From Sulfurimonas sp. HSL-3221 (lineage in GTDB: Bacteria; Campylobacterota; Campylobacteria; Campylobacterales; Sulfurimonadaceae): DNA of 64,000 nt. Of this stretch, positions 17,066-25,080 are shown piece after piece (within the stretch, counting starts at the first letter, position 1; every line of letters begins with the position of its first letter). A program made the translations under genes and the position numbers. The notes under the pieces were generated by a model that was not told the origin of the DNA, searched no databases, and worked only from the letters and a program-made list of their open reading frames with translations. Where the stretch lies: positions 620,001 to 684,000 of the forward strand of contig NZ_CP087998.1 in assembly GCF_021044585.1 (NCBI RefSeq). The letters are read 5' to 3'.

Positions 17066-18031
17066 ATGTTCCAACGTTTCCGCCGTAACCGGCTCAATTC
17101 CCATCTGCGTGCTCTGGTGCGCGAATACCACGTCCGTGCGGACGATTTTATCTATCCTCTTTTCGTGCGTTCGGGCGAAGGGATCAAGACGGAAGTCGCC
17201 TCGATGCCGGGCGTATTCCAGATGAGTATCGACGAAGCCATCCGCGAGTGCGAAACGCTCAAGGCACTGGGGATCTACTCCATTATCCTCTTCGGGATTC
17301 CCGACGTCAAAGACTCCGTGGGCTCCGATGCGCTGGATGAGAACGGCATCATCGCCACGGCCGTCAAAGCAATCAAGCGGGCCCACCCCGAGATGTTCGT
17401 CGTCACGGACCTCTGTTTCTGCGAGTACACCGACCACGGCCACTGCGGTATCATCGACCATGTGCACGAGACCGTCGACAACGACGCGACGCTCGCCATC
17501 TCCGGCCAGCAGGCGATCATCCATGCCCAAGCGGGCGCGGATATGATCGCGCCCTCGGGCATGATGGACGGGATCATCGAGACCCTGCGCACGGCGCTTG
17601 ACGGCAGCGGGTACGAGAACCTGCCGGTCATGAGCTACTCGACGAAGTTCGCCAGCGGCTACTACGGCCCGTTCCGCGATGTCGCGGAATCGACGCCGTC
17701 GTTCGGGGACCGCGCCACCTACCAGATGGACCCGGCCAACCGCCGCGAGGCGATCGCCGAGAGCATCGCGGACGAGATGCAGGGCGCGGATATCTTGATG
17801 GTCAAGCCTGCGCTTGCCTACCTTGATATCATCCGCGACATCCGCGAAGCGACCTCTCTTCCGCTCGCGGTCTACAATGTCAGCGGCGAATACGCCATGC
17901 TCAAACATGCAGGAGCGGCCGGCTTGATTGATTACGAGCGGGTGATGATGGAGACGATGCTTGGCTTCAAACGCGCCGGCGCGGACATCATTATCAGCTA
18001 CCACGCCAAAGAGGTAGCGGGGCTGCTGTAG
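17066..18031 (+). CDS. hemB: Delta-aminolevulinic acid dehydratase (porphobilinogen synthase)
   Basis: HemB joins two 5-aminolevulinate molecules to porphobilinogen in haem synthesis. The 321-residue protein has a metal-binding segment [13 protein letters not shown] (about 116-128), whose three cysteines indicate the zinc-dependent form, and the Schiff-base lysine regions [16 protein letters not shown] (about 192-207) and [12 protein letters not shown] (about 245-256). I start at ATG 17066, which has an AAGGG ribosome site; a TTG 15 bases upstream is unlikely. With hemJ at 23.5 kb it contributes to haem supply for the cytochromes here. Confidence 0.97.
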   Translation: MFQRFRRNRLNSHLRALVREYHVRADDFIYPLFVRSGEGIKTEVASMPGVFQMSIDEAIRECETLKALGIYSIILFGIPDVKDSVGSDALDENGIIATAVKAIKRAHPEMFVVTDLCFCEYTDHGHCGIIDHVHETVDNDATLAISGQQAIIHAQAGADMIAPSGMMDGIIETLRTALDGSGYENLPVMSYSTKFASGYYGPFRDVAESTPSFGDRATYQMDPANRREAIAESIADEMQGADILMVKPALAYLDIIRDIREATSLPLAVYNVSGEYAMLKHAGAAGLIDYERVMMETMLGFKRAGADIIISYHAKEVAGLL

Positions 18032-18050
18032 CCTTTTTCGCACTTTACGA

Positions 18051-18056
18051 TATAAT
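18051..18056 (+). promoter_or_regulatory. -10 box of argF
   Basis: A consensus TATAAT follows hemB by 19 bases and precedes the argF ATG by 44 bases. The leader between them contains a small hairpin, CGGG-GAAA-CCCG (about 18070-18081), with a GNRA-type loop. Whether the hairpin regulates anything is unknown. Confidence 0.6.
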
Positions 18057-18100
18057 GGGCGCTTTCATTCCGGGGAAACCCGTTACGCCGTGAGCAGAAA

Positions 18101-19021
18101 ATGCGACACTTTTTAACCCTCAGAGATTACACCAAAGAGGAGATCCTCTCCATCATCGACCTCGGACTGCAGATCAAGTCCGAGTGTAAACGCCGCGAAC
18201 ACAAGCCCTATCTGGACAAGCAGACGCTGGCGATGATCTTCGAGAAGAGTTCGACGCGGACCCGGGTCAGTTTCGAGACCGGGATCTACCAGCTCGGCGG
18301 ACAGGGGCTCTTCCTCTCCAACCGCGACATCCACCTGGGCCGTGGCGAGCCGGTCAAAGATACGGCCCGCGTCATCTCCTCCATGTGCGACATGGTGATG
18401 ATCCGTACCTTCGAGCAGAGCATGCTCGAAGAGTTCGCCTCCTTCTCCAAGGTCCCCGTCATCAACGGCCTCACGGACAGCTACCACCCGGTGCAGCTAC
18501 TGGCGGATTATATGACGATGATCGAACACGGTCAGGCGGAAAATCCTGTTGTTGCCTATGTCGGCGACGGCAACAATATGACTCATTCGTGGCTGATGCT
18601 CGCCGCCAAGCTCGGTTTTGAACTGCGCGTGGCGACGCCGAAGGGGTATGAAGTCGACGGGGCGATCCTTGCGGACGCCCTGGAGATGGCAAAGACGAGC
18701 GGTGCCGTCATCAAGGTCGGGAACGACCCGAAAGAAGCTATTGCCGGTGCGACGGTCGTGACGACGGACACCTGGGCCTCGATGGGTCAGGAAGACGAAA
18801 AAGAGCAGCGCATCCGCGATTTCGCCGGCTACATCGTCGACGAAGCGAAAATGGCGCTTGCCGCAGAAGATGCGATCTTCCTGCACTGCCTGCCGGCCTA
18901 CCGGGGGCAGGAGGTGAGCGAAGGGGTCCTCGAAGGCCCCCAGAGTGTGATCTTCGACGAGGCGGAGAACCGCCTTCATGCCCAAAAAGGATTGATGGTC
19001 TGGCTCGATCGGGCGCGTTAA
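18101..19021 (+). CDS. argF: Ornithine carbamoyltransferase
   Basis: ArgF makes citrulline from ornithine and carbamoyl phosphate in arginine synthesis. The 306-residue protein shows the carbamoyl-phosphate loop [10 protein letters not shown] (about 49-58), the segment [15 protein letters not shown] (about 126-140), [13 protein letters not shown], and the ornithine-side HCLPAYRG (about 261-268). It follows hemB but has its own promoter. A well-defined sigma-70 promoter for the next gene begins right after its stop. Confidence 0.96.
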   Translation: MRHFLTLRDYTKEEILSIIDLGLQIKSECKRREHKPYLDKQTLAMIFEKSSTRTRVSFETGIYQLGGQGLFLSNRDIHLGRGEPVKDTARVISSMCDMVMIRTFEQSMLEEFASFSKVPVINGLTDSYHPVQLLADYMTMIEHGQAENPVVAYVGDGNNMTHSWLMLAAKLGFELRVATPKGYEVDGAILADALEMAKTSGAVIKVGNDPKEAIAGATVVTTDTWASMGQEDEKEQRIRDFAGYIVDEAKMALAAEDAIFLHCLPAYRGQEVSEGVLEGPQSVIFDEAENRLHAQKGLMVWLDRAR

Positions 19022-19032
19022 AATCTGTTTAA

Positions 19033-19061
19033 TTGACTTTGGTCCGCCTACGCCCTATAAT
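19033..19061 (+). promoter_or_regulatory. Sigma-70 promoter of the five-haem cytochrome gene
   Basis: TTGACT (19033-19038) and TATAAT (19056-19061) are separated by 17 bases, a near-consensus pair and the clearest full promoter in the window. The cytochrome ATG at 19103 follows after about 41 bases, with an AAGG ribosome site. Confidence 0.75.
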
Positions 19062-19102
19062 AGTTTTAATCATATTTAAACTGTTAAAAAGGGACCAAGG
19101 TT

Positions 19103-20305
19103 ATGAAACGTATTGCCGCGACTCTACTGATGTTTGCCGCTTTCGGCGCCTCGACGTACGCTACGGAGGCCGCCCCCGAACTCAATTCACAATATCACGA
19201 CTCAAGCAAGTGCAAATCCTGCCACGCCGCCATTGTTAATGAATGGTCCGGTTCCTATCACGCCAAATCACATTATAAACATGACGAGTACCTCCGCCAA
19301 TCGATGGAGTACTACGCCCGCAAGACGCGCAAGCCCATCAATGCCGTGAAGGTGGAGTGTGCCGCCTGCCATAACCCCCGCGTTGCCGTGACGTCGACGG
19401 ACATCAACTACCAGATCGATGTCCTGATGGGGCTGGATGAGGGGAGCGAGGTCAATGCCGCGGTCAGCGACAGTTCGCTTTCAGAGGGGGTCAACTGCCT
19501 GGTCTGCCACAACGTCGACAGTATCAAGCATGACCTCCCGGCGGACAAGCGGGGCGTGCACCGGATCCAGTGGAACCCGGTCGGCATTATGAGCGGTCCG
19601 ATCGAGGACGCGAAGTCCCCCTACCACAAGACACAGTACCGCGACTTCTTCGGCAAGGACCCGAAACAGCTCTGTTTCGTCTGCCACGCCAATGACCGTT
19701 CTACGGAGAACCTCGTCTTTGCCAACACGCAAAAAGAGTACAAGGATACGACGAAGCAGTGTGCCGACTGCCATATGAGCCCGAAAAAGGAGGGGGTCGC
19801 GTCGAACCTTCCGATCGACAACGGCAAACCGAAGAAGCGCATGATCCGCGAACACGGCTTTGTCGGTGCCCATACGAACTGGCTCTGGCAGGATGCCCTG
19901 GGGATTGAAGCGAAAAAGAGCGGCGACAGCTTTATCGTGACGCTCAGCAATGAGAACCCTCACAATATTCCGACGGGCTTCGGTGCGCGGGAGCTGATCC
20001 TCGACGTCATCTACCGCAGCGGTTCCAAAGTGATCGAAACGAAGAGCATCTCGATGACCCAGCACTATACGGACAAACGGGGCAAACCGACGATCCCGCA
20101 CCTGGCGGCTGGCTCGACAGATGATATGTCCGTCCCGGCACGAGGTTCAAAGACGTTCAAAGTCCCGATGGTCAAAGGGGCCGGACAGGTGACCTTCGAA
20201 CTGCACTACCGCCTGGTGAATGACGAAATCCGCTCACTGCTTGAGCTGAAAGAACCACAGTGGAGCGAGAAGAAGTTTATCAACCGTACGACGATCAGGC
20301 TCTAA
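19103..20305 (+). CDS. Periplasmic pentahaem c-type cytochrome (c554-like)
   Basis: The 400-residue protein has a Sec signal peptide ending at TYA (about residue 21) and five CXXCH haem sites: CKSCH (about 36), CAACH (about 86), CLVCH (about 132), CFVCH (about 191) and CADCH (about 220). This fits the cytochrome c554/c-prime multihaem family, electron carriers or reductases of the periplasm. The C-terminal 170 residues have no haem and look beta-rich, with a segment (NPHNIPTGFGARELILDV) seen in related multihaem proteins. No quinol dehydrogenase or partner gene is adjacent, so its electron donor is unknown. Confidence 0.85.
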   Translation: MKRIAATLLMFAAFGASTYATEAAPELNSQYHDSSKCKSCHAAIVNEWSGSYHAKSHYKHDEYLRQSMEYYARKTRKPINAVKVECAACHNPRVAVTSTDINYQIDVLMGLDEGSEVNAAVSDSSLSEGVNCLVCHNVDSIKHDLPADKRGVHRIQWNPVGIMSGPIEDAKSPYHKTQYRDFFGKDPKQLCFVCHANDRSTENLVFANTQKEYKDTTKQCADCHMSPKKEGVASNLPIDNGKPKKRMIREHGFVGAHTNWLWQDALGIEAKKSGDSFIVTLSNENPHNIPTGFGARELILDVIYRSGSKVIETKSISMTQHYTDKRGKPTIPHLAAGSTDDMSVPARGSKTFKVPMVKGAGQVTFELHYRLVNDEIRSLLELKEPQWSEKKFINRTTIRL

Positions 20306-20326
20306 AGCGGGGCCGGGGAACCCGCT
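20306..20326. terminator. Hairpin between convergent genes
   Basis: AGCGGG (20306-20311) pairs with CCCGCT (20321-20326) around a nine-base loop, directly between the stop of the cytochrome gene and the stop of the convergent small gene. There is no clear U-run, so it may act as a bidirectional or weak terminator. Confidence 0.45.
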
Positions 20327-20535
20327 TAGCGGTTAATGAGCTTGATCATCACTTCATCGTCCGCGGTCTCGGCGGGGCGGAAGAAGTGTTTTCCGCAGAA
20401 CTCCTCATTGATGGTTCTGCACAATCCTTTGGCATAGATCATCGCGGCATCTTTGGTATCAAACGACATTTCCGAATCAATGTTTCTCGCATCTTTGAAG
20501 CATCCGCACTCTTTTTCCAACTTTACCGTAACCAT
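20326..20535 (-). CDS. Small ECGCFK-motif protein, copy 1
   Basis: This 69-residue protein of unknown function begins MVTVKLEKECGCFKDA. It has two close N-terminal cysteines in CGC, and two more at about residues 39 and 47 (GLCRTINEEFCGKHFF). A second gene 160 bases away encodes a 69-residue paralogue with the same cysteine positions and about half the residues identical. The conserved cysteines suggest metal or redox chemistry, but no family is recognised. No signal peptide is seen, so it should be cytoplasmic. It converges on the pentahaem cytochrome gene. Confidence 0.75.
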   Translation of the reverse strand: MVTVKLEKECGCFKDARNIDSEMSFDTKDAAMIYAKGLCRTINEEFCGKHFFRPAETADDEVMIKLINR

Positions 20536-20698
20536 TGTTCTTTCCTTATCGTGGTGTTTTACAGAGATAAAACTGCGGATGCATAGGCTATTCTACAGCG
20601 GGGTATAAAAGGCCCGGGAAAGGTGTTAATCAGACAGAAGAGTGGGGGGAGATAACAGCGACGGAGATGCCGCGAGTCTTCGTGGTGTGATGAACGGC

Positions 20699-20908
20699 TC
20701 AGCCGTTCATCGCCATGTTGATGGTCATTTCGTTGTCCGCCGTTTCAGTAACGCGGAAAGCGTGTTTCTGGCAGAAGGTCTCGTTCATATCGCTGCAGAG
20801 CTCCTGGGCATACAGGAGGGCGTCATCTTTGTTCTCGAAGGTCTTGACCGCTTCATAGTCCGAGCGTTTGAAGCAGCCGCACTCTTTTTCCATTTTAACT
20901 GTAATCAT
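20699..20908 (-). CDS. Small ECGCFK-motif protein, copy 2
   Basis: A 69-residue paralogue of the previous small protein, beginning MITVKMEKECGCFKRSDYE. The shared skeleton is M-TVK-EKECGCFK, KD-A--YA--LC, -N--FC-KH-FR--ETAD-E. I chose the ATG at 20908 because it aligns exactly with the start of copy 1; a start 33 bases upstream would add an unrelated extension. The spacer of about 160 bases between the copies suggests separate promoters rather than tight coupling. The pair looks like a local duplication. Function unknown. Confidence 0.75.
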   Translation of the reverse strand: MITVKMEKECGCFKRSDYEAVKTFENKDDALLYAQELCSDMNETFCQKHAFRVTETADNEMTINMAMNG

Positions 20909-21006
20909 TTCTCTATCCTCAATGAAATTCAGGAGCAGCATTCTACAGGGGATGGTTTAAGGGGGAGTAAAAAATTGGAGTCAGGTCGCCCGGGATGGGC
21001 GCGGTG

Positions 21007-21972
21007 TCAGTATGCGGCGCCGGTGACGCTGCGGACCTTCTCCGTGATCTCGCGGGCGGCTTCGCTGGCCTTGGCCGCGCCGGCTTTGAGAATGTCGCGG
21101 ACCTCGTCCTGGTGCGCTTCGTAATAGGCGCGCTTTTCACGGTAGGGGCGGAAATGTTCCCAGATCACCTCTGCCAGGTAGAGCTTGAAGTGGCCGTGCC
21201 CTTCGCCGCCGCGTTCGTAGCGTTCCTGGAGCGCGAGGCACTCATCCTCGTCGAGGAAGAGCTTGGCAATGTTGTAGACGTTGCATCCGCGCCACTCTTT
21301 GGGCTCTTCCATCGGGACGGCTTCGGTGACGATCTTCTTGATCGTCTTGAGCTGGGCTTTCTCGTCGCCGAAGATATTGATCGTGTTGCCGTAGCTCTTG
21401 CTCATCTTCTGTCCGTCGATGCCCGGGACCGTCGCCACGTTTTCGTCGACACGGAATTCGGGCAGTTTCAGGATGTCGCCGTAGGCGTTGTTGAAACGGA
21501 TGGCGATATCGCGGGCGATCTCGACGTGCTGGATCTGGTCCTTGCCGACGGGGACGACGTCGACGTCATAGAGCAGGATGTCGGCCGCCATCAGCACCGG
21601 GTAGGCAAAGAGGCTGTGGTTGGCGGAGATCCCCTTGGCGACCTTGTCCTTGTAGCTGTGGGCGCGCTCGAGCAGCCCCATCGGGGTGAAGGAGGAGAGG
21701 AACCAGTAGAGCTCGAGCACCTCTTTGACGTCGCTCTGGACCCAGAAGGTCGATTTCTCTGGGTCGATACCCAGGGCGAGGAAGTCGGTGGCGGCCTGCA
21801 TCGTCAGTTCGGAAAGGCGCCGGCCGTCTTGGACCGTCGTCATAGCGTGATAGTTGGCGATAAAGGCAAAAACCTCGTTCTCCGCCTGCGAATCGACCAT
21901 GGCTTTGATCGAGCCGAAATAGTTGCCGATATGCAGGTCACCGGAGGGTTGGATGCCCGTAAAAACTCTCAT
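21007..21972 (-). CDS. trpS: Tryptophan-tRNA ligase
   Basis: TrpS charges tRNA-Trp. The 321-residue class I synthetase has the HIGH-type motif as PSGDLHIGNYFGSI (about 9-22) and the KMSKSYGNTI loop (about 190-199). The C-terminal anticodon-binding helical part is complete. An AGGAG ribosome site precedes the ATG, and TATAAT on the minus strand (22002-21997) gives a plausible promoter about 25 bases upstream. It is divergent from hpf. Confidence 0.97.
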   Translation of the reverse strand: MRVFTGIQPSGDLHIGNYFGSIKAMVDSQAENEVFAFIANYHAMTTVQDGRRLSELTMQAATDFLALGIDPEKSTFWVQSDVKEVLELYWFLSSFTPMGLLERAHSYKDKVAKGISANHSLFAYPVLMAADILLYDVDVVPVGKDQIQHVEIARDIAIRFNNAYGDILKLPEFRVDENVATVPGIDGQKMSKSYGNTINIFGDEKAQLKTIKKIVTEAVPMEEPKEWRGCNVYNIAKLFLDEDECLALQERYERGGEGHGHFKLYLAEVIWEHFRPYREKRAYYEAHQDEVRDILKAGAAKASEAAREITEKVRSVTGAAY

Positions 21973-22019
21973 TGCTTCTCCTCTTTTAGTCGCGGCATTA
22001 TAGCGTAAGAGGTTGAAAA

Positions 22020-22034
22020 GGGGCGCAGCGCCCC
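22020..22034. other. GC-rich hairpin in a divergent promoter region
   Basis: GGGGCG and CGCCCC form a perfect 6-bp stem with a CAG loop between the divergent trpS and hpf genes. It lies upstream of both, so it is not an ordinary terminator; its role is unknown. Confidence 0.3.
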
Positions 22035-22113
22035 GCTGACGGCGGAATATTTGATGTCAATTTAGATATCTTCTGTTATACTTTTTTTATCCCAAAAAGA
22101 AAAAGGATTTACG

Positions 22114-22443
22114 ATGAATACTCCTATTCGCACAAAAGATATTACATTGACGGACAATACCCGCGACCACGTTCTGAAAGCCAAAGAACAGTTCATGAAA
22201 TTCGGACTCGATATTACGACGATCAATGTACTGCTGAGCAAAGTCAAAAACGGCGTTGAAGCAGAATTCGATATCCATATCGCCCATAACACACCGGTTG
22301 TAATTACGCAGCAAGACGCCGACCTTGATGCGGCGATCGATATGGCCGTCGAGCGTGCGAATAAAGCCCTCCGCCGTCTGCACGACAAACTCAAATCCCA
22401 CCGCGGACCGGGCCTCAAAGACATCGAGGTTCAGGAGGCCTAA
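22114..22443 (+). CDS. hpf: Ribosome hibernation promoting factor, short form
   Basis: The 109-residue protein has the beta-alpha-beta-beta-beta-alpha fold of the YfiA/HPF family (for example VKNGVEAEFDIHIAHNTPVV and DLDAAIDMAVERANKALRRLHDKL). It binds the 30S decoding region and silences ribosomes in stationary phase. It is of the short type, with no C-terminal dimerisation domain. The trxC gene starts five bases after its stop, so the two form an operon. A TATACT box about 30 bases upstream is the likely promoter. Confidence 0.9.
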   Translation: MNTPIRTKDITLTDNTRDHVLKAKEQFMKFGLDITTINVLLSKVKNGVEAEFDIHIAHNTPVVITQQDADLDAAIDMAVERANKALRRLHDKLKSHRGPGLKDIEVQEA

Positions 22444-22448
22444 GGGTC

Positions 22449-22880
22449 ATGGAAAAGCGCAAAGTGGTCTGCCCCCACTGCGGGCAGGTCAATGCCGTCC
22501 CGGTCAAAGAGACCTACGCCAAGGCCAACTGCGGCCACTGCAAACACTCCCTGCTTGATACGAAACCCATTGCCATGGATACGACTGCCTTCGACAACCA
22601 GGTCGCCAACAGCGATATCCCGGTCATCGTCGACTTCTGGGCCCCGTGGTGCGGCCCCTGTCGCATGATGGCGCCGGCGTTCGAGGAAGCTGCGACTTCT
22701 TTTGCGCTGAAAGCCAGGTTCGCAAAGGTTAATACGGAAGAGCAGCAGGGGCTGGCATCGCGCTTTCATATCCAGTCCATCCCGACGCTGATCGCCTTCA
22801 AAGGGGGGCGGGAAGCCGACCGGGTTTCCGGCGCCCTCAGCGCCGAGCAGCTCCGGCAGTGGGTCGGGCGTTTTCTCTGA
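22449..22880 (+). CDS. trxC: Thioredoxin 2 (TrxC type) with N-terminal zinc finger
   Basis: The 143-residue protein combines a zinc finger (CPHC at about 8-11 and CGHC at about 28-31) with a thioredoxin domain carrying the active site WAPWCGPC (about 64-71) and the cis-proline loop SIPTLIAF. TrxC proteins reduce disulfides in the cytosol, and the zinc finger tunes their redox state under oxidative stress. It lies directly behind hpf. A new promoter overlaps its stop codon and serves the next gene. Confidence 0.94.
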   Translation: MEKRKVVCPHCGQVNAVPVKETYAKANCGHCKHSLLDTKPIAMDTTAFDNQVANSDIPVIVDFWAPWCGPCRMMAPAFEEAATSFALKARFAKVNTEEQQGLASRFHIQSIPTLIAFKGGREADRVSGALSAEQLRQWVGRFL

Positions 22881-22886
22881 TATAAT
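22881..22886 (+). promoter_or_regulatory. -10 box of the outer-membrane protein gene
   Basis: TATAAT begins at the base after the trxC TGA and lies 8 bases before the next ATG (22895), again predicting a leaderless or nearly leaderless message. Confidence 0.5.
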
Positions 22887-22894
22887 GCTGCCCC

Positions 22895-23536
22895 ATGAAA
22901 CGGGGCATGACATTGAAACTACTTCTTCTACTTCTACTCTCTTTAACACTGGCAACGGCAGACGACAATGTGACCGCGGACGATAACGATTATTCCGTGC
23001 GGGTCGGATACGGTTTCTCCGATGAAAGCGATCTCGGTGAAATTATCTCGTTGATGGGCAACCAGCACCCGGCTGACACGTCGGCGGGCGGTGTCGAGTT
23101 CGGATACCGCTTTTCCCGTGATACATGGGGACTTCCTCTGGACTTCTACCTTAAAGGGGGCGTGAACCGTTTCTTCGAGAATGGCTACCAGAACGACTTT
23201 ATGGAGATGACCCTTTATATCAAGGCCTACTGGAACTTCCGGCCGTGGGAGCGCACGATCCGCCTCGGGTTCGGGGAGGGTGCCTCTTATGCCTGGGGCA
23301 TTCCCTACGTCGAGAAACTCGAAGCCCAGGCCGAAGGCGATCACAACTCGCGCTTTCTCAACTACCTCGACATCTCCCTCGATTTCGACCTGGGGCGCAT
23401 GGTCGGCTACCGGCCGCTATACGACACCTATGCCGGGTACGCCCTCAAGCACCGTTCGGGCATCTACGGGGCGATCAACGGTGTGCGCCGCGGCGGATCG
23501 AACTACAACCTCTGGTATGTTGAACACAACTTTTAG
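22895..23536 (+). CDS. Predicted outer-membrane beta-barrel protein, unknown function
   Basis: The 213-residue protein has a signal peptide (KRGMTLKLLLLLLLSLTLATA) and then alternating amphipathic strands (VRVGYGFSDES, GGVEFGYRF, FYLKGGVNRF, MTLYIKAYWNF, IRLGFGEGASYAW). It ends in an aromatic residue (YVEHNF), as barrel proteins do. The C-terminal part (YAGYALKHRSGIYG and GGSNYNLWYV) vaguely recalls the lipid A deacylase PagL with its His and Ser-Asn residues, but I would not call it. The hemJ gene follows nine bases later. Confidence 0.7.
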   Translation: MKRGMTLKLLLLLLLSLTLATADDNVTADDNDYSVRVGYGFSDESDLGEIISLMGNQHPADTSAGGVEFGYRFSRDTWGLPLDFYLKGGVNRFFENGYQNDFMEMTLYIKAYWNFRPWERTIRLGFGEGASYAWGIPYVEKLEAQAEGDHNSRFLNYLDISLDFDLGRMVGYRPLYDTYAGYALKHRSGIYGAINGVRRGGSNYNLWYVEHNF

Positions 23537-23545
23537 GAGCACTAC

Positions 23546-23980
23546 ATGGAATACTACAACTGGATACTGGCCTTTCACGTCATGAGTCTCATCAGCTGGA
23601 TGGCGATGCTTTTCTACTTGCCGCGCCTCTTTGTCTACCACACCGAGCATGCGGCCAATGCTGGCTTTGTCGAGGTCGTCAAGATCCAGGAGCACAAGAT
23701 CTACCACTATATCGGCGTGCCGGCGATGTGGGCAACGATCCTCAGCGGCGGGACGATGATCGCGCTCAACCCCGGACTCTTCCAGGGCGGCGGCTGGCTG
23801 CATGCGAAACTGACGGCGGCGCTGCTGCTGATCATCTACCATTTCACCCTCGGGCGCTACAAGAAGCAGCTGGCGGAGGGGACGTGCACAAAAAGCGGCA
23901 AGTTCTTCCGTGCCTACAACGAAATCCCTACACTGCTGATGATCTTTATCGTCATCATGGTGGTCATCAAGCCCTTTTAA
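23546..23980 (+). CDS. hemJ: Protoporphyrinogen IX oxidase, HemJ type
   Basis: HemJ oxidises protoporphyrinogen IX in haem synthesis in bacteria that lack HemG and HemY. The 144-residue protein has four membrane segments, an early histidine in AFHVMSLISWMAMLFYLPRLFVYH, and the later WLHAKLTAALLLIIYHF with the conserved K and H. These match the HemJ/UPF0093 family. It shares a short operon with the barrel protein gene. Its last four bases overlap the end of the convergent GGDEF-like gene. Confidence 0.9.
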   Translation: MEYYNWILAFHVMSLISWMAMLFYLPRLFVYHTEHAANAGFVEVVKIQEHKIYHYIGVPAMWATILSGGTMIALNPGLFQGGGWLHAKLTAALLLIIYHFTLGRYKKQLAEGTCTKSGKFFRAYNEIPTLLMIFIVIMVVIKPF

Positions 23981-24912
23981 CTCTGCAGCGCTTCGGCCTC
24001 GGCAAGGCAGGCCAGCCCGAAGGCTTCCGCATCGGTTTCGGGGGAGTACTCCTCCGTCTGTATGGCAAGCAGGTGATCGTTTTTGAGCATGCGCTGCAGA
24101 CGCTCCGACAGCGGGACGAGGTCCGCTGCATGGGCATGGGATGTCAGGAGCGCGAAGGCGGCGGGTGAGAGACGGAAGAGCTTCTCTTCCCTTCGGCAAC
24201 TGTCGTGCAGATCCTTGACAAGCTGCTTGAGGTTCCGTCTGTGGATGGCTTCTTTGTCAAAGACCATCAGGATAACGGAAAAAGAGGCATGTTCGCGCTG
24301 GGCGGCCAGGGCATGTCCCGTACACTCATCCAGGAAAGCCTGGGCATTGAACAGCCCGGTCTGAAAGTCGATGCGCTGGTTGGTTTCCAGGTCGATACGG
24401 ACATACCGGTAGATGAGGTAGAGCAGGTAGAAGATCAGCAGGCTGCCGAAGAGTCCAAGCATAAAGAGCGTATTGAGCAGCCGTTTGCTCTTTTCTTTCA
24501 TAACGTTGTGCAGGTCAAAAAGCGTGTGATTGCCGTGCAGCCAGCAGAGTTCACCCTCTTTGTTCAGCGTTTCGTCCGCAGTGCCCGATGCTGTTTTGAT
24601 CATTTCCCAGCACGCCTTCATCGTACCGTAGCTGCCAGCCAGCGTTCTTTCGGCTTCGCCGGGGTGTAACAAGGCAGGATACACCAGCTCAGAGGAGCGG
24701 AACGCTTCGTCGATCTCCGTCTCTATCCCGCCGTTTTCCGCCGGATTTGTGATATAGCGCTGAATGGAACCGCCGATGAACGTGAGCCGTTTGAGCAGGG
24801 CCTCGTCATCGTTCCGGTTGTCGAGTTGATAGGAGACGGTGAAGTATGCCAACGGCAGCAGTAACAAGAGGATGACGGTAAAGGCCGCCAGAAAGCTGGA
24901 CCGATTCTTCAC
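23977..24912 (-). CDS. Membrane sensor with a degenerate GGDEF domain
   Basis: The 311-residue protein has an N-terminal membrane helix (FLAAFTVILLLLLPLAYFTV), a periplasmic domain of about 130 residues, a second membrane helix (LFMLGLFGSLLIFYLLYLIYRY), and a cytosolic domain that aligns with GGDEF proteins (RIDFQTGLFNAQAFLDEC, then an RREEKLFRLSPAAFALL segment). The GGDEF signature itself is replaced by SPAAF, so diguanylate cyclase activity is not expected; it may bind a partner or nucleotide. The start is GTG at 24912, set by an AAGGAG site five bases upstream. Confidence 0.75.
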   Translation of the reverse strand: MKNRSSFLAAFTVILLLLLPLAYFTVSYQLDNRNDDEALLKRLTFIGGSIQRYITNPAENGGIETEIDEAFRSSELVYPALLHPGEAERTLAGSYGTMKACWEMIKTASGTADETLNKEGELCWLHGNHTLFDLHNVMKEKSKRLLNTLFMLGLFGSLLIFYLLYLIYRYVRIDLETNQRIDFQTGLFNAQAFLDECTGHALAAQREHASFSVILMVFDKEAIHRRNLKQLVKDLHDSCRREEKLFRLSPAAFALLTSHAHAADLVPLSERLQRMLKNDHLLAIQTEEYSPETDAEAFGLACLAEAEALQS

Positions 24913-25028
24913 GTGCACTCCTTTTGAATAGATTGTACTTGATTTCAACAAAAATCATTATGCCATACTTGAGCGTTTCAGGGGTACTACCACGCCGCAA
25001 AGCAAGAGAGGTATCGGCGCTTTTTCGT

Positions 25029-25034
25029 TATAAT
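25029..25034 (+). promoter_or_regulatory. -10 box of der
   Basis: TATAAT lies 46 bases before the der ATG. The leader between them contains an AGGGC/GCCCT pair separated by ten bases that could form a small hairpin. Confidence 0.5.
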
Positions 25035-25080
25035 TGCAAAAAATCAAGGGCACCTCTGAAAGCCCTCAATTGGGATATTG

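Noticed and set aside
18070-18081. argF leader hairpin as a known riboswitch
   Set aside because: Only a 4-bp stem with a GAAA loop; none of the conserved cores of known classes is present.
22895-23536. PagL-type lipid A deacylase
   Set aside because: The C-terminal histidine and serine-asparagine residues are not in the arrangement I remember for PagL, so the protein is left as an unassigned barrel.
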